In this document: one piece after another, positions 54,110 through 63,975 of the stretch
Layout of the letters: the number at the start of each line of letters is the position of its first letter
Numbering within the stretch: the first letter of the stretch is position 1
DNA from: JASGCP01 sp965263285
GTDB lineage: Bacteria > Bacteroidota > Bacteroidia > Chitinophagales > Chitinophagaceae
Assembly (NCBI GenBank): GCA_965263285.1
Contig: CBDHHD010000016.1
Location: 682,001 to 746,000 of the forward strand
DNA: 64,000 nt
Reading direction: 5' to 3'
Position numbers and translations under genes: made by a program
Notes under the pieces: model-generated
Seen by the model: only the letters and a program-made list of their open reading frames with translations
Database searches by the model: none
Told to the model about the DNA's origin: nothing

Positions 54110-54186
54110 GTTCACTAAATCTATTGAGTTAACGACATAGTTATCATTGTATTTCTCTTAACACCTGAAAAAAGACTTTAGCCAAA
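54110..54186 (-). repeat. Small fragment of a dispersed-repeat end
   Basis: CTATTGAGTTAACGACATAG through TTAACACCTGAAAAAAGAC resembles the right end of copies H and I (CTATTGAGTTAACTAAGTAG, TTAGCACCTTAAAAAA). It lies between copy J and the DsbD-like operon. Confidence 0.55.
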
Positions 54187-54251
54187 ATTCACTTATTACT
54201 AATACAACTATGCTCTAATTAAAAATCTTTTTTTATCATCATAGATTTTAA

Positions 54252-54259
54252 TACATTTG
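54252..54259 (+). promoter_or_regulatory. Probable -7 box of the DsbD-like operon
   Basis: TACATTTG fits TAnnTTTG and lies 28 bases before the start codon of the first gene. No good -33 box is seen. Confidence 0.45.
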
Positions 54260-54287
54260 TACATATATTGATTTACAATTTATTTTT

Positions 54288-54743
54288 ATGAAACATCTAC
54301 TTTTCGCATTTCTATTATTATGTATTACTTCAGTAACATTTGCACAACTAATTAAAGATCCTATTGTGTGGAAATATGCAACTATTAAAAAAACAAGCAA
54401 TATATATGATGTGGTTATTACAGCCATACTCCCTGCTCCTTGGCATATTTACTCTCAAAATACAGATCCCAAAGGACCTGTTCCTACACATATATCATTT
54501 AATCCCAACCCTTTATTTACTTTTGATGGTCCTATAAAAGAATTAGGACATATAGAAAAGGTATACGACAACAACTTTGGAACAAATGTTCTTTTTTATA
54601 CTGGTAGCGTGCGTTATGTACAAGCCATTACTTTAAAATCACTTGTTTCTACAAATATAACAGGTACTATTGAATATATGGTTTGTAACGACAAATTATG
54701 CCTGCCTCCCAAACATATTAATTTTAATATTGAAATACACTAA
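54288..54743 (+). CDS. Periplasmic DsbD alpha-like domain protein
   Basis: The 151-aa protein has a signal peptide (MKHLLFAFLLLCITSVTFA). It then has a fold resembling the N-terminal domain of DsbD, with PAPWHIYSQNTDPKGPVPT and the cysteine pair in YMVCNDKLCLPP, which receives electrons from the membrane domain. It should pass reducing power to periplasmic partners. Its gene is three bases upstream of the membrane DsbD gene, so the alpha domain is encoded separately as well as, in vestigial form, within the next protein. Confidence 0.88.
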   Translation: MKHLLFAFLLLCITSVTFAQLIKDPIVWKYATIKKTSNIYDVVITAILPAPWHIYSQNTDPKGPVPTHISFNPNPLFTFDGPIKELGHIEKVYDNNFGTNVLFYTGSVRYVQAITLKSLVSTNITGTIEYMVCNDKLCLPPKHINFNIEIH

Positions 54744-54746
54744 ATA

Positions 54747-56738
54747 ATGTACAAAATACATTTAAATATTTTACATGGTCGTTATCTTGCTTTTTTTACT
54801 ATATTTTTTTTTATATTATTCACCCCTTATATATCAAAAGCCAATGATACCAATCAACAACCTATTAGTATTGAAGCCAAAATAGAAAAAGATATAAATA
54901 ATAAATCGTCACTCCTCATACAATGTAAAATAAAAAAAAACATATCTCTATTCCCCTTAGCTCTATCACAAACAAACAATATCTTTAATTCATTTATTCA
55001 ATGGGAAAAATCGTTTAGTAATAATTTCTTTGCATGGGATCAAATAACACAAGGTGGAGACACTATAAAAATAGATAGTCTTACTTGTTTTAAAGATACT
55101 GCATGGTTTCGATTACCACTGCATAATTTACCTAATAGTGATACCATTATCAATGGATCATTTATATGGTTAGCTAAAAACAAAAACAATTATCCCAGTG
55201 GTCAAGTTAATCTATCTATTAAGATACCCGCTAAAGTATCTATGTTTAAAATGTTAAAATTAATGCCTATTATTAAACACCAACAGCTACGAACTATTTT
55301 TTTATTATGTTTTTTAGCAGGCTTATTAGCCATTATTACTCCCTGTGTATTCCCCATTATTCCTGTTACAGTAAGTTTCTTCTTGAAAAAAAATACCTCT
55401 AAACGAAAAGCCATTACCCATGCATTTTTTTACTCGTTTTTTATTATTATTATTTATGTAGTACCTACGATATTATTAACCATGATATTTGGAGATAAAA
55501 TATTATATAATATATCGGTAAGCCCCATTACAAATATCTTATTCTTTATTATCTTTTGTTTGTTTGCTATATCCTTCTTCGGTGCTTTTGATATTAGGTT
55601 GCCCTCAAGCTGGTCAACCGAAGCCGACAAACAATCAGAACGAAAAGGCATTATAGGTATTTTTTTCATGGCACTTACCTTAGTCATTGTTTCTTTTTCT
55701 TGTACAGGACCAATTGTAGGTACACTATTAGGACAAACCACTTCTACAGACCATATTACATTAGCTCCTATTATTGGCATGTTAGGCTTTGGGGTAGGAT
55801 TAGCCTTGCCTTTTTTCTTATTTGCCTTATTCCCTTTTATGCTCAAACTACTACCTAAAAGTGGAGGCTGGTTAAACTCTGTTAAGATTGTATTCGGATT
55901 TATTGAATTAGCTCTTTCCATGAAGTTTCTATCTAATGTAGACCTAATCTACCATTGGCATATCCTTAATAGAGATGTATTTCTTACTATTTGGCTTAGT
56001 ATTATGCTTCTACTAAGTTTATATTTAATTGGCAAAATAAAATTTGCACATGACACCTCCACTCATCATATATCTATTCCACGACTTATTTTAGCTGTCT
56101 TTTCATTTTCATTTATATTTTATTTAATACCTGGTTTATGGGGTGCACCCCTCTCTTCTTTATCTGGGTTTATCCCCCCTATTACCACTCAAGAATTTAA
56201 TGTTACCAATACATCTATATATGAATCACCTAATTCTGAGACCTTCCCCGATAGCATTAAACCACATCTATATACGAATATATTAAAAGCACCCTTTGGC
56301 TTACAAGCATATTTTGATTTATCGGAAGGAATGAAAGCAGCTAACTTTTTTAAAAAACCCATTATGCTAGACTTTACAGGTCATAGTTGCGCCAATTGCA
56401 GAAAAATGGAAGAACAAGTGTGGAGTAATCCAGAAGTACTCAGTACCATTAAAAACGACTTTATCCTTATTAGTTTATATGTAGATGAAAGCACAGATTT
56501 ACCAGCCGATCAGATTTATACAAATAAAGTAGGAGAAAAAATAGCCACCGTAGGAGAAAAAAATTTAGATTATGAAATAAACACTTTTGGATTTAACGCA
56601 CAACCATTATATATGTTTCTAGATCTACATGGGAGCTTATTAAGTGATGTAAAATACGGCTATGACCCTAGTGTAAATAAATTTTTAAATCATCTAAATG
56701 ATGTGAAAAAAAAATTTGAAGAAAGAATAATGAGATAA
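54747..56738 (+). CDS. dsbD: Thiol:disulfide interchange protein DsbD-like
   Basis: The 663-aa protein has a signal or anchor segment, a periplasmic N-terminal domain up to about residue 165, and eight or so membrane segments between about 180 and 460. A C-terminal thioredoxin-like domain follows. The membrane-domain cysteines are in ITPCVFPIIPVT and VSFSCTGPIVG. The thioredoxin motif is DFTGHSCANCRKMEEQVW with CxxC. It moves electrons from cytoplasmic thioredoxin to the periplasm. The N-terminal domain lacks the CxxxxC pair seen in the preceding protein (SLTCFKDTAWF has one Cys), so the two probably work together. Confidence 0.93.
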   Translation: MYKIHLNILHGRYLAFFTIFFFILFTPYISKANDTNQQPISIEAKIEKDINNKSSLLIQCKIKKNISLFPLALSQTNNIFNSFIQWEKSFSNNFFAWDQITQGGDTIKIDSLTCFKDTAWFRLPLHNLPNSDTIINGSFIWLAKNKNNYPSGQVNLSIKIPAKVSMFKMLKLMPIIKHQQLRTIFLLCFLAGLLAIITPCVFPIIPVTVSFFLKKNTSKRKAITHAFFYSFFIIIIYVVPTILLTMIFGDKILYNISVSPITNILFFIIFCLFAISFFGAFDIRLPSSWSTEADKQSERKGIIGIFFMALTLVIVSFSCTGPIVGTLLGQTTSTDHITLAPIIGMLGFGVGLALPFFLFALFPFMLKLLPKSGGWLNSVKIVFGFIELALSMKFLSNVDLIYHWHILNRDVFLTIWLSIMLLLSLYLIGKIKFAHDTSTHHISIPRLILAVFSFSFIFYLIPGLWGAPLSSLSGFIPPITTQEFNVTNTSIYESPNSETFPDSIKPHLYTNILKAPFGLQAYFDLSEGMKAANFFKKPIMLDFTGHSCANCRKMEEQVWSNPEVLSTIKNDFILISLYVDESTDLPADQIYTNKVGEKIATVGEKNLDYEINTFGFNAQPLYMFLDLHGSLLSDVKYGYDPSVNKFLNHLNDVKKKFEERIMR

Positions 56739-56827
56739 ATAACAAAATACACACTCTATACTAATAGCACTATTACAAGTTGTATTAGAAAAAAGTTGAA
56801 TTAAAGATTTAAGTGCAGCTTTAGTTT

Positions 56828-57110
56828 TTATTTTTTAAGTGCTAATATAAGAGCTATAACTACCCCAATACTAAATGCCAATAACCCAATACAATACTTT
56901 TATTTGAGTATTTGTACTTTTTTCAAGTCCTTATATATCCCTATCCATTCTATTGCTAAAATCGTTTATCTTATTGCTAAAATCATCTATTTTAGTTATT
57001 ACTTGTTTCATATCTAAATCAGTTTTATGTTGTTCTATAAATTTAATAATTATCTCTCTGATTTATTGTGGTAGCTTATTATATTCTTGTCCTATCTCAT
57101 TAATATCCAT
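56828..57110 (-). pseudogene. Decayed small coiled-coil membrane protein gene
   Basis: Read on the minus strand from an ATG at 57110: MDINEIGQEYNKLPQ, stop, then MKQVITKIDDFSNKINDFSNR, stop, then VLYWVIG and, after a frame change, FSIGVVIALILALKK and a stop. The layout is a short helical coil followed by one C-terminal membrane helix. Two stops and a shift show that it is dead. The family is not recognised. Confidence 0.6.
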
Positions 57111-57159
57111 AATACAAAGTTAATTAAAAATTTACTAAACTAACGACAAGAGCTTAAAG

Positions 57160-57310
57160 GCTACATCCTTTTCTAAGGTGCTAAGAGGTTTTTAATAAAT
57201 GGCAACTACTCATGTATAGGTTCATACTCGTTTTTTATATCTTTTTCTTTCTTTTGTCTTGATACAAAAGAAAGAAACAAAGAAAAAATCAAGCCTGCAG
57301 ATAAAGAGCT
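57160..57310 (+). repeat. Truncated dispersed repeat (copy K)
   Basis: GGCTACATCCTTTTCTAAGG through GCCTGCAGATAAAGAGCT is the intact left third of the element. At 57310 the sequence switches abruptly to an IS end. The right two thirds are not found nearby. Confidence 0.85.
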
Positions 57311-57311
57311 A

Positions 57312-57388
57312 TCATTTTTTTTGATTTACTGCAAAGCTAATATAGTAAAGGGATTTAGATATTTTTACCATTAATTTGTCTATTATCC
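57312..57388 (-). mobile_element. Solo left end of the IS256-like element
   Basis: About 77 bases are the reverse complement of the left end at 29840-29916, from TCATTTTTTTTGATTTACTG to the inverted repeat TACCATTAATTTGTCTATTA, with a few changes. No transposase follows. It adjoins repeat copy K and the helicase/ATPase module. Confidence 0.85.
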
Positions 57389-57442
57389 CTCTTTTTTCAA
57401 TAAATTAATACTTTATTCACCTAAAATAAACTGGGTTTGAGA

Positions 57443-59224
57443 TTAGCCCTGTATTAACTTTTTATTTATTGCATAATAAAATGAAAATTCATCATCTAGT
57501 TTTTGTAAATACATTTTTACATCTTCGTCTAAACATGGGTAAGAACTAAGTATATTCTTATCTGTAATAATAATAGTATGTCTTTTAGCACGACTAGTTG
57601 CAACATTAAATAACCGCTTCTCTAAAGAATGATTATACCCTGTATTAGGAATTACAAATATTGCTACATCAGTTGTTAAACCTTGTATCCGTGCGACCGT
57701 TTCTATAAGTAAATTTTTATGATTACCAATTTTTTGATAAATAAATTTTTGTAAGGCTTTTACAGTGTCTATATAATTGCTTAAAACAGAAATATGCGGA
57801 GATGCATTGCTTTGTAGTAAATGTATTACTAAAGCTAACGCAATTTCTAAAGCATTTATGGGCTTTTTGTTACCAATTTCTAAATCTGTTTTAATAAGCG
57901 TTGGTCCCCCTTGTGCATTAAAAAATACACTTAGGTCGTCAAGTGTTTTTTGGGAAATTAAAGACCTGTCTTCTTTCGTTTTAGATTGTAAACTATTATT
58001 ATAAAACAACCCTGTATATTTTGCAGCTCTGCTCGTTAATCTATATGATTCAGTTAACTGAAAAATAGGAATTGCTGAAGAAGCTAATAGTGCTTTTAAT
58101 CCGTCAACCAAAAAGATGAAATTCTTTTTGCTCACCCTATCTTCATTTAACGAAACAACCGGCGGTAATTGCTTTGTATCACCTATCCAAATATTTTTTT
58201 TACCTAAAAGTTTCGCGACCGCAAACATGCCCAGCAAGGCTTGACTTGCTTCATCAATAATTACATAATCGAAGGGTGGCATACCTGTTATGTTTGTCAC
58301 TTCGCTACTGGCAATAAAAAAAGTTGTTAGGACTAAATTACTTGGTTGTGGCGATAAACTATTTGTTGATTTTAATTGGGGTGCATTTTTATTTTCATCT
58401 ACAGAAACTTTGGTTTTGAAAATTTTACCTTCCTGCAACATGTCAACCAATGCCGGTTTTTCAGCAACTTCAATTAATGCTCTATTAGTAAGTGCCGTTA
58501 CTAAAACAGATTTCCCTTGTGTACACAGTTGTTTACATATTGCCGCAATTTGATATGTTTTTCCCGTTCCTGGTGGACCAATTAAAACAACTTGATCGGT
58601 TAGCTGTAATTGATTAATTATTAAACCGGGTATATTTTGATGCGTATTGAGCAAAGAAGGTAACCAATTGATATCTCTAAAAGACTGATCCAAAATAAAA
58701 TTTACACCTTTGGTGAAGTTGTTCTGCGCAATTGTTTGTAAATTAGCAATATATTCAAAAGGTGGTTTAACTGGTCCCAAAAGCAATATCATTTTTTCAG
58801 CCCTTGAAATATTTTCTGAGAATTCTAAGTCCACACCACGAAAACCGGCAATACAAAAATCATGCTCAACCTTACCGTTTAAATCTTTAGAAGGACTACG
58901 CCACACACAAACAGTTTCAGTAAAATTAGCTTTTGCTTTAATTAAATCGCCATAAGTTCTATCACCCCAATTTCTGTAATCCCGCAATTCCTTGGGTACC
59001 GTAAAGCAATACAAGTAGGCACTCATACGAGGTAATCCCCGCTTTGTTGACAATTTTAAAATCATCTCCCCATCCTTAAAACTTAAAAATTGTGCAACGA
59101 AAAGCTCTTCACGATCTTGCAATAACGAAATAGCCTTAGTGTCTAACTTTTGATTAAAAACTTTTGTTTGTGCTTGAAGTTCTTCGTCAAGAAAACGGTA
59201 ATGCTCCTCTCTTGTGTACTTCAT
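57443..59224 (-). CDS. Superfamily 1 helicase-like ATPase of a two-gene module
   Basis: The 593-aa protein has Walker A GPPGTGKT (about 216-223) and Walker B IIDEASQA (about 322-329). It also has motif III GDTKQLPPV (about 348-356), TESYRLT, and C-terminal motifs ETVARIQGLTTDVAIF and VATSRAKRHTIIITD. The order is that of Upf1/RecD-type SF1 helicases. An N-terminal region of about 200 residues is unlike standard helicases. The ATG lies just two bases after the stop of the upstream 1582-aa ATPase gene, so translation is coupled. It probably unwinds or translocates on nucleic acid, with the partner sensing or cutting a target. Confidence 0.88.
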   Translation of the reverse strand: MKYTREEHYRFLDEELQAQTKVFNQKLDTKAISLLQDREELFVAQFLSFKDGEMILKLSTKRGLPRMSAYLYCFTVPKELRDYRNWGDRTYGDLIKAKANFTETVCVWRSPSKDLNGKVEHDFCIAGFRGVDLEFSENISRAEKMILLLGPVKPPFEYIANLQTIAQNNFTKGVNFILDQSFRDINWLPSLLNTHQNIPGLIINQLQLTDQVVLIGPPGTGKTYQIAAICKQLCTQGKSVLVTALTNRALIEVAEKPALVDMLQEGKIFKTKVSVDENKNAPQLKSTNSLSPQPSNLVLTTFFIASSEVTNITGMPPFDYVIIDEASQALLGMFAVAKLLGKKNIWIGDTKQLPPVVSLNEDRVSKKNFIFLVDGLKALLASSAIPIFQLTESYRLTSRAAKYTGLFYNNSLQSKTKEDRSLISQKTLDDLSVFFNAQGGPTLIKTDLEIGNKKPINALEIALALVIHLLQSNASPHISVLSNYIDTVKALQKFIYQKIGNHKNLLIETVARIQGLTTDVAIFVIPNTGYNHSLEKRLFNVATSRAKRHTIIITDKNILSSYPCLDEDVKMYLQKLDDEFSFYYAINKKLIQG

Positions 59225-59226
59225 GT

Positions 59227-62200
59227 CTATAATTGATTTTCATTATCAGCACTTAAATCCTCTTCAGTTTTTCTATCATCAAAACGATAATCCAATAACT
59301 TTTGGGCAGTATTAAAGTTGCTTGAAATTATTTTATCAAATTCAAAATGCACCGACTTAAAATATCTTAACAAGGTGGCAAACTTATTTAATCGATCTTG
59401 CTTGTCTAAATTTTCAGTACTAAAGCTAAGGGTTATTCTATCTTGTTCTCTTAAAAGCTCAAATAATTTTATACACTTGCATACATTATTTCCAAAGTAC
59501 ACCCACAACGATGCGTTAGGTTTCATAAGCTGTACCCATTCATTAATGCCAATTTTGAAAGGCTCATTTTGACATTTATAGCTTTTTACAACAAGCGGAT
59601 ATTCAACGCCATCTTTGATAATCCCATCAATTGTAGAGTATTCATCAATTCCTACTTTAAATTCAAAACCTTCGCTTTCTAATTTTTCTTTGACAATTTC
59701 TTTTGCTTCTCTGTTGGCTTCTTTTTGGTGGTTTTTAGAAATATCTTTACTAATTCCAATTCTTAATTGTGCGTTCTCTTTTTCTGTGGCTTTTTTTTCT
59801 TCTTTTAATTGTGCGTTCTCTTTTTCTAATGCGTCTAATTTATTTTGCCACAATCCATCAAAATTCAAATCGCTATTTTCTTCTAATTCTAATTTTCGTA
59901 ATTCTTTTTTAATATCAGAATTTACATTTATGTAAATGTTATTATCATCATCAATTGCAGTATTACCTTCATAGAAATAATAAAACACATAATTTTCAAT
60001 TTCATTAAGTGAAACATATTTTGGCAACTCACATTCGTATAGGAAAATAAAGATATCAGATCCTTCTTTCCAATTTACATAATAAGGTTCTTCCCATTCG
60101 GTTGAGTTTTCTGCCAACTCTTTAAAATCAAATTTTGGTTCACTACTTAAATCATTGTTGTTGGTTCGGTTTTCATTGATAACGTCAACCACTTTCTCAA
60201 ATGCTTCAAATTGCTCTGGTGTTTTCAGTTCAATTTCTTTTTCTTTTAACCATTCTAACGAATTAAATAATACTGTTTCGTCTTCGTTGAAACGTTTTTC
60301 TTGTGCTAAACGATTATTGTGAAAAACTTTGATTGTACCGCTTAAATATTTTCGCAATTCAACTATTACAGAATTTTCAGTCCAAACGCCTAAGTCTGTT
60401 AGAAAATCAATTTTGCTTGCTTCTTTGCCAATCCATTTTATTAAATAATCTGGTAGGGCTTCACTTTCACAAGCGTATTTACTTGGATAAACTGAAGTAG
60501 TTGGATTGAACCCTAAAATATTTACGGTTTCTATATCGTCAATTTTACTCCAGTCAATGTTTTTGATTGCTGTCTTTTTATTTTTCTGATTCCATTTATT
60601 AAATAAGAACTCTACAAAGCTTATTTTTTCTTCATCCGATAAGTCATCTTTAATATATGGGCAAACAAATTTATCGTTGTCAAAGTATGGTTCCTTAATG
60701 AGTAACAAATTGTCGTTGTCAGCCACTACTACAACAGGACGCTCTTTAAATATTTTAGTAATAACTCCTATTCTGTATTTTTGATGAAGTATTTCGGATT
60801 GGTTTATAAAGTCAAAGTCTGTTAAATATTTATCCGTTCCTAAATCAATATCTTCTTCATCCACATTCAGAGCTTTAAATTGGTTGAAGTCTATTTTTTC
60901 CTGTAAGCCATATAGAAATAAAAAAGCTAATTGTTCAGCATTCTCTAATGTTTTAACTTGTTCAGAAAACAATTGAAAAATGTTGCTTAGTTCAGGTTCT
61001 TCGCTAACACCAAACAAATTACCAATTCGCTCTTTGCTCAAACCAAGACCTATAAATTGATTTATCAAACTGCTCAAATGGTCACTATTCTCATAATTGT
61101 CAGGAAGAAGTTTTGCAAGATTTAATTCGTAGTTATCAATTTTTATTTTGTCTGTAAATGGTGGAATTTCCGATAGCTTTAATTCATGGCTTTCTGTTTC
61201 AATGATAACTTTGTCTTTAAACTTTTCATAATCGTTTTCTTTTAATTCACTACAAGCCAAATCAAAAATTTTATACTCGTAGTCTTCTTTGGTATATTTG
61301 GTTTCAGAATTAAATCTGAACTCTTTAAGTTCTTGTAAAAATTTGTGTTTCGCTTTATACTTTACAATATACACAAGAATTTCCTTATGCTCATCAACAT
61401 CAACAAAATCCAAAATCAAACTATGCAAATCATCAGCTTTAATAATACCTTCTTCGTCTTTATATTTTTCTACAAATTCATAAGGAAGAACAAATAAATT
61501 GTTAGCACAATTTTTATCTAAAAAAATTCTCGCTTCCTTGTCAGCTGATTGAACCTGATAGGTTTCGTTTGTTTTTTTAGCGATTACGAAACCTTTATTC
61601 CCTTTTTTAATGATAAATTCTTTAAAGAATAGTTTTTGATTGTCTTGATAAAGTTTAATAAGCGATTTTATATCTTCGGCTGTCGTTAATTTAGCTATAA
61701 TATCGTCTTGATATTGCTGATAAATTTTTTCAAATATATCTTTTGATTCAGTAATCAAAAACGGAGCAAGCTCAGAAAACCATTCATCTTGTTTTATTTT
61801 GTATATATTTAACCAAATTGGTGTTTTAATATCCCCAATTAGCTTGCATAACGGTTTTACTTCTGAATTGCTATTACAAAATAAATGTAAATCGTCTTTT
61901 AATATACTTTCGGCAACATTGTTAAATTTCGTTGCTTGATTGATGAAATTGAGAAATAATGTCTTCTTTTCTTTTGCTGACAAAGTGTTTGTTTTACATT
62001 TTTCAGCAATAAAAGTGTACATCTGTTTTTCATCAGGCATTCTTTCAAGTGAAGAAAAAATTTTTGAATATTTAGCAATGTTTATTTCTGATAGAAATAT
62101 TTCAAGCTTTTCAAGTTCATTGGCTATGCCTTCATTTTTATATGTTTTAAAAAAGATGTTGGGATAACCATAATTAAATATTACCCTATTTGGTACAATT

Positions 62201-63975
62201 TGTTTTTTTACAACTTCGTTAAAAGAATAAAATTGACCATTGGAAAACTTAAACAGTTTAATGTCACAAATTTTTTCTTTGGTTTCTTTTCGTAAATTGC
62301 GTTCTTCCATTTCTTTTAAAAACGCTTCGTAAATTTTTTTGTCGCAAGAAGCAATCCAATTATTGATGTTTTGAAGGTTTGCATTTTCAACTATGTCTGC
62401 AATATACCAGCTATTTATTCCTAATTTTTCATCCTTCGTAGCTTCATCAATCAATAATCTGTCAGTTTCATTATCCCACTCAAACCATTCAAATTGACTT
62501 AAACCAAAATCGGATAAATTCAATGGAAGTTTAATCTTATTGATTTTTACATTTTTAGCATTGTCTGAAAATCCATTTTTAGTCGGAATATTATTTTGAA
62601 GTAATTCTAAAAGAGTATCATAAAAAATAGGTTTCAACCATTTTTTGTTTTGATCTTTGGGAATATCAGATAGCAAGAAAGAAGCATACAGATTTAAAAA
62701 TTTATTTCGGTCTTCTTTTTTGTATTCTACAAGTCTTTGTATAATGTGCTTTACAAATTCAGGAAACAGCTTTCTGTTTATGTCATCTTCGTGTAATTTT
62801 CTACGGTTTGCCTCATTGCTGAAACTATCACAATGAATAATGAAACCAAAACCATTGATTTCATCGCCCATTGGGAAATACTTGTAAAAATTCGGTTTTT
62901 TTTTGAGCAATTTAATTTCCTCATACGATTTATCGTTTCCAAAAATTATTGTATTGAAGCCAATAGCAAATGTTATATCAAACTCTTTGTATTCTGGCGA
63001 AATTTTTTCAAATTCTTCAGAACCTTTTTTAATTGTTCCTACTTCAAGTTGCAAAGGTATTTTGTCAATATCATCGCTATTGATGTAAACTTTTTGCAGA
63101 TTTTTCAATGTATTCATTGAATACTGAATGCCGTTTACAAGTTCAGAATAATCTCTGTCTAAAAGCTCCTTTTTGCCTTCACCTAATTTTATAAAAAACA
63201 AACTACCTTGCGCCAGAACATTTTTCTTTAAACTACCTGAATGAATTTCAAGGTTTTCGTTTAGATAGTCAATAAGTTCCTTTAGTTCCGATTGTGGAAA
63301 TAATATTTTGTCCTTGTAACCTATGTCCTTTACCATTTCATTTGGGTCTGAAGGAAAATTTGTAAGCAAAATTTTTAGTAAATAAGGCGAATTAATAAAC
63401 TCTTGATTGTTTACATCGTTAGAAACTAACAGCTCAATTGATTCATTCCTTAACAAACTTTCTAAATCTTCCAATTTTGCCCAACTAAATAAAATTGGAC
63501 CTTTGTATTGTGTAACAAGTTCTTCTTTGCCATCATTTTTACCAACTAACCTATGAGCTAACTTAAAACCAATTCCAAACCGTCCGATTTTGTCGGGGTC
63601 TTTTTTGGTAGTTTGAGCAATATTTAAAATTGATTGTAATCCTTTAATGTCAAAAGGACTTCCATTGTTGATTGCTAAAAAATATTTTTCATTGTAGAAA
63701 ATGTAAAAGTGTGTAGAACCACAATCAACAGCGTTTTGTAAAAATTCATATATCGCTTGGCCGTCTTCTGCAATTTTTAGAATTGAAGGCAAGTAACTTG
63801 CAATGTCAGGTTTTTCTCCGTGATACATTTCAAAAAGACCTCTAATTGGCTTTCCATTTTCTTGATGATAAGTACTACCTACGAAATTTTCGTTGTAAGT
63901 ATCGTTGTCTCTGTCAATATCTTTTATATTGGTCTTGAACCAATAACGAAATGATCGTGCACTTTTAATTTTCAT
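59227..63975 (-). CDS. Giant Hsp90-like (sacsin N-terminal type) ATPase with C-terminal nuclease-like domain
   Basis: The 1582-aa protein begins with a GHKL ATPase fold. The N-box is EFLQNAVDCGS (Glu about 77, Asn 81, Asp 84), the G1-like site is AINNGSPFD (about 101-109), and the lid/G2 is DKIGRFGIGFKLAHR (about 128-142). A very long helical middle lacks known motifs. A coiled coil lies at about 1400-1435. The C-terminal domain has DEYSTIDGII and YPLVVKSYK, resembling a restriction-type core of the NOV/DUF3883 sort; this is inference. The gene is complete and precedes the SF1 helicase gene directly. A phage- or plasmid-defence role is plausible but unproven. Confidence 0.85.
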   Translation of the reverse strand: MKIKSARSFRYWFKTNIKDIDRDNDTYNENFVGSTYHQENGKPIRGLFEMYHGEKPDIASYLPSILKIAEDGQAIYEFLQNAVDCGSTHFYIFYNEKYFLAINNGSPFDIKGLQSILNIAQTTKKDPDKIGRFGIGFKLAHRLVGKNDGKEELVTQYKGPILFSWAKLEDLESLLRNESIELLVSNDVNNQEFINSPYLLKILLTNFPSDPNEMVKDIGYKDKILFPQSELKELIDYLNENLEIHSGSLKKNVLAQGSLFFIKLGEGKKELLDRDYSELVNGIQYSMNTLKNLQKVYINSDDIDKIPLQLEVGTIKKGSEEFEKISPEYKEFDITFAIGFNTIIFGNDKSYEEIKLLKKKPNFYKYFPMGDEINGFGFIIHCDSFSNEANRRKLHEDDINRKLFPEFVKHIIQRLVEYKKEDRNKFLNLYASFLLSDIPKDQNKKWLKPIFYDTLLELLQNNIPTKNGFSDNAKNVKINKIKLPLNLSDFGLSQFEWFEWDNETDRLLIDEATKDEKLGINSWYIADIVENANLQNINNWIASCDKKIYEAFLKEMEERNLRKETKEKICDIKLFKFSNGQFYSFNEVVKKQIVPNRVIFNYGYPNIFFKTYKNEGIANELEKLEIFLSEINIAKYSKIFSSLERMPDEKQMYTFIAEKCKTNTLSAKEKKTLFLNFINQATKFNNVAESILKDDLHLFCNSNSEVKPLCKLIGDIKTPIWLNIYKIKQDEWFSELAPFLITESKDIFEKIYQQYQDDIIAKLTTAEDIKSLIKLYQDNQKLFFKEFIIKKGNKGFVIAKKTNETYQVQSADKEARIFLDKNCANNLFVLPYEFVEKYKDEEGIIKADDLHSLILDFVDVDEHKEILVYIVKYKAKHKFLQELKEFRFNSETKYTKEDYEYKIFDLACSELKENDYEKFKDKVIIETESHELKLSEIPPFTDKIKIDNYELNLAKLLPDNYENSDHLSSLINQFIGLGLSKERIGNLFGVSEEPELSNIFQLFSEQVKTLENAEQLAFLFLYGLQEKIDFNQFKALNVDEEDIDLGTDKYLTDFDFINQSEILHQKYRIGVITKIFKERPVVVVADNDNLLLIKEPYFDNDKFVCPYIKDDLSDEEKISFVEFLFNKWNQKNKKTAIKNIDWSKIDDIETVNILGFNPTTSVYPSKYACESEALPDYLIKWIGKEASKIDFLTDLGVWTENSVIVELRKYLSGTIKVFHNNRLAQEKRFNEDETVLFNSLEWLKEKEIELKTPEQFEAFEKVVDVINENRTNNNDLSSEPKFDFKELAENSTEWEEPYYVNWKEGSDIFIFLYECELPKYVSLNEIENYVFYYFYEGNTAIDDDNNIYINVNSDIKKELRKLELEENSDLNFDGLWQNKLDALEKENAQLKEEKKATEKENAQLRIGISKDISKNHQKEANREAKEIVKEKLESEGFEFKVGIDEYSTIDGIIKDGVEYPLVVKSYKCQNEPFKIGINEWVQLMKPNASLWVYFGNNVCKCIKLFELLREQDRITLSFSTENLDKQDRLNKFATLLRYFKSVHFEFDKIISSNFNTAQKLLDYRFDDRKTEEDLSADNENQL

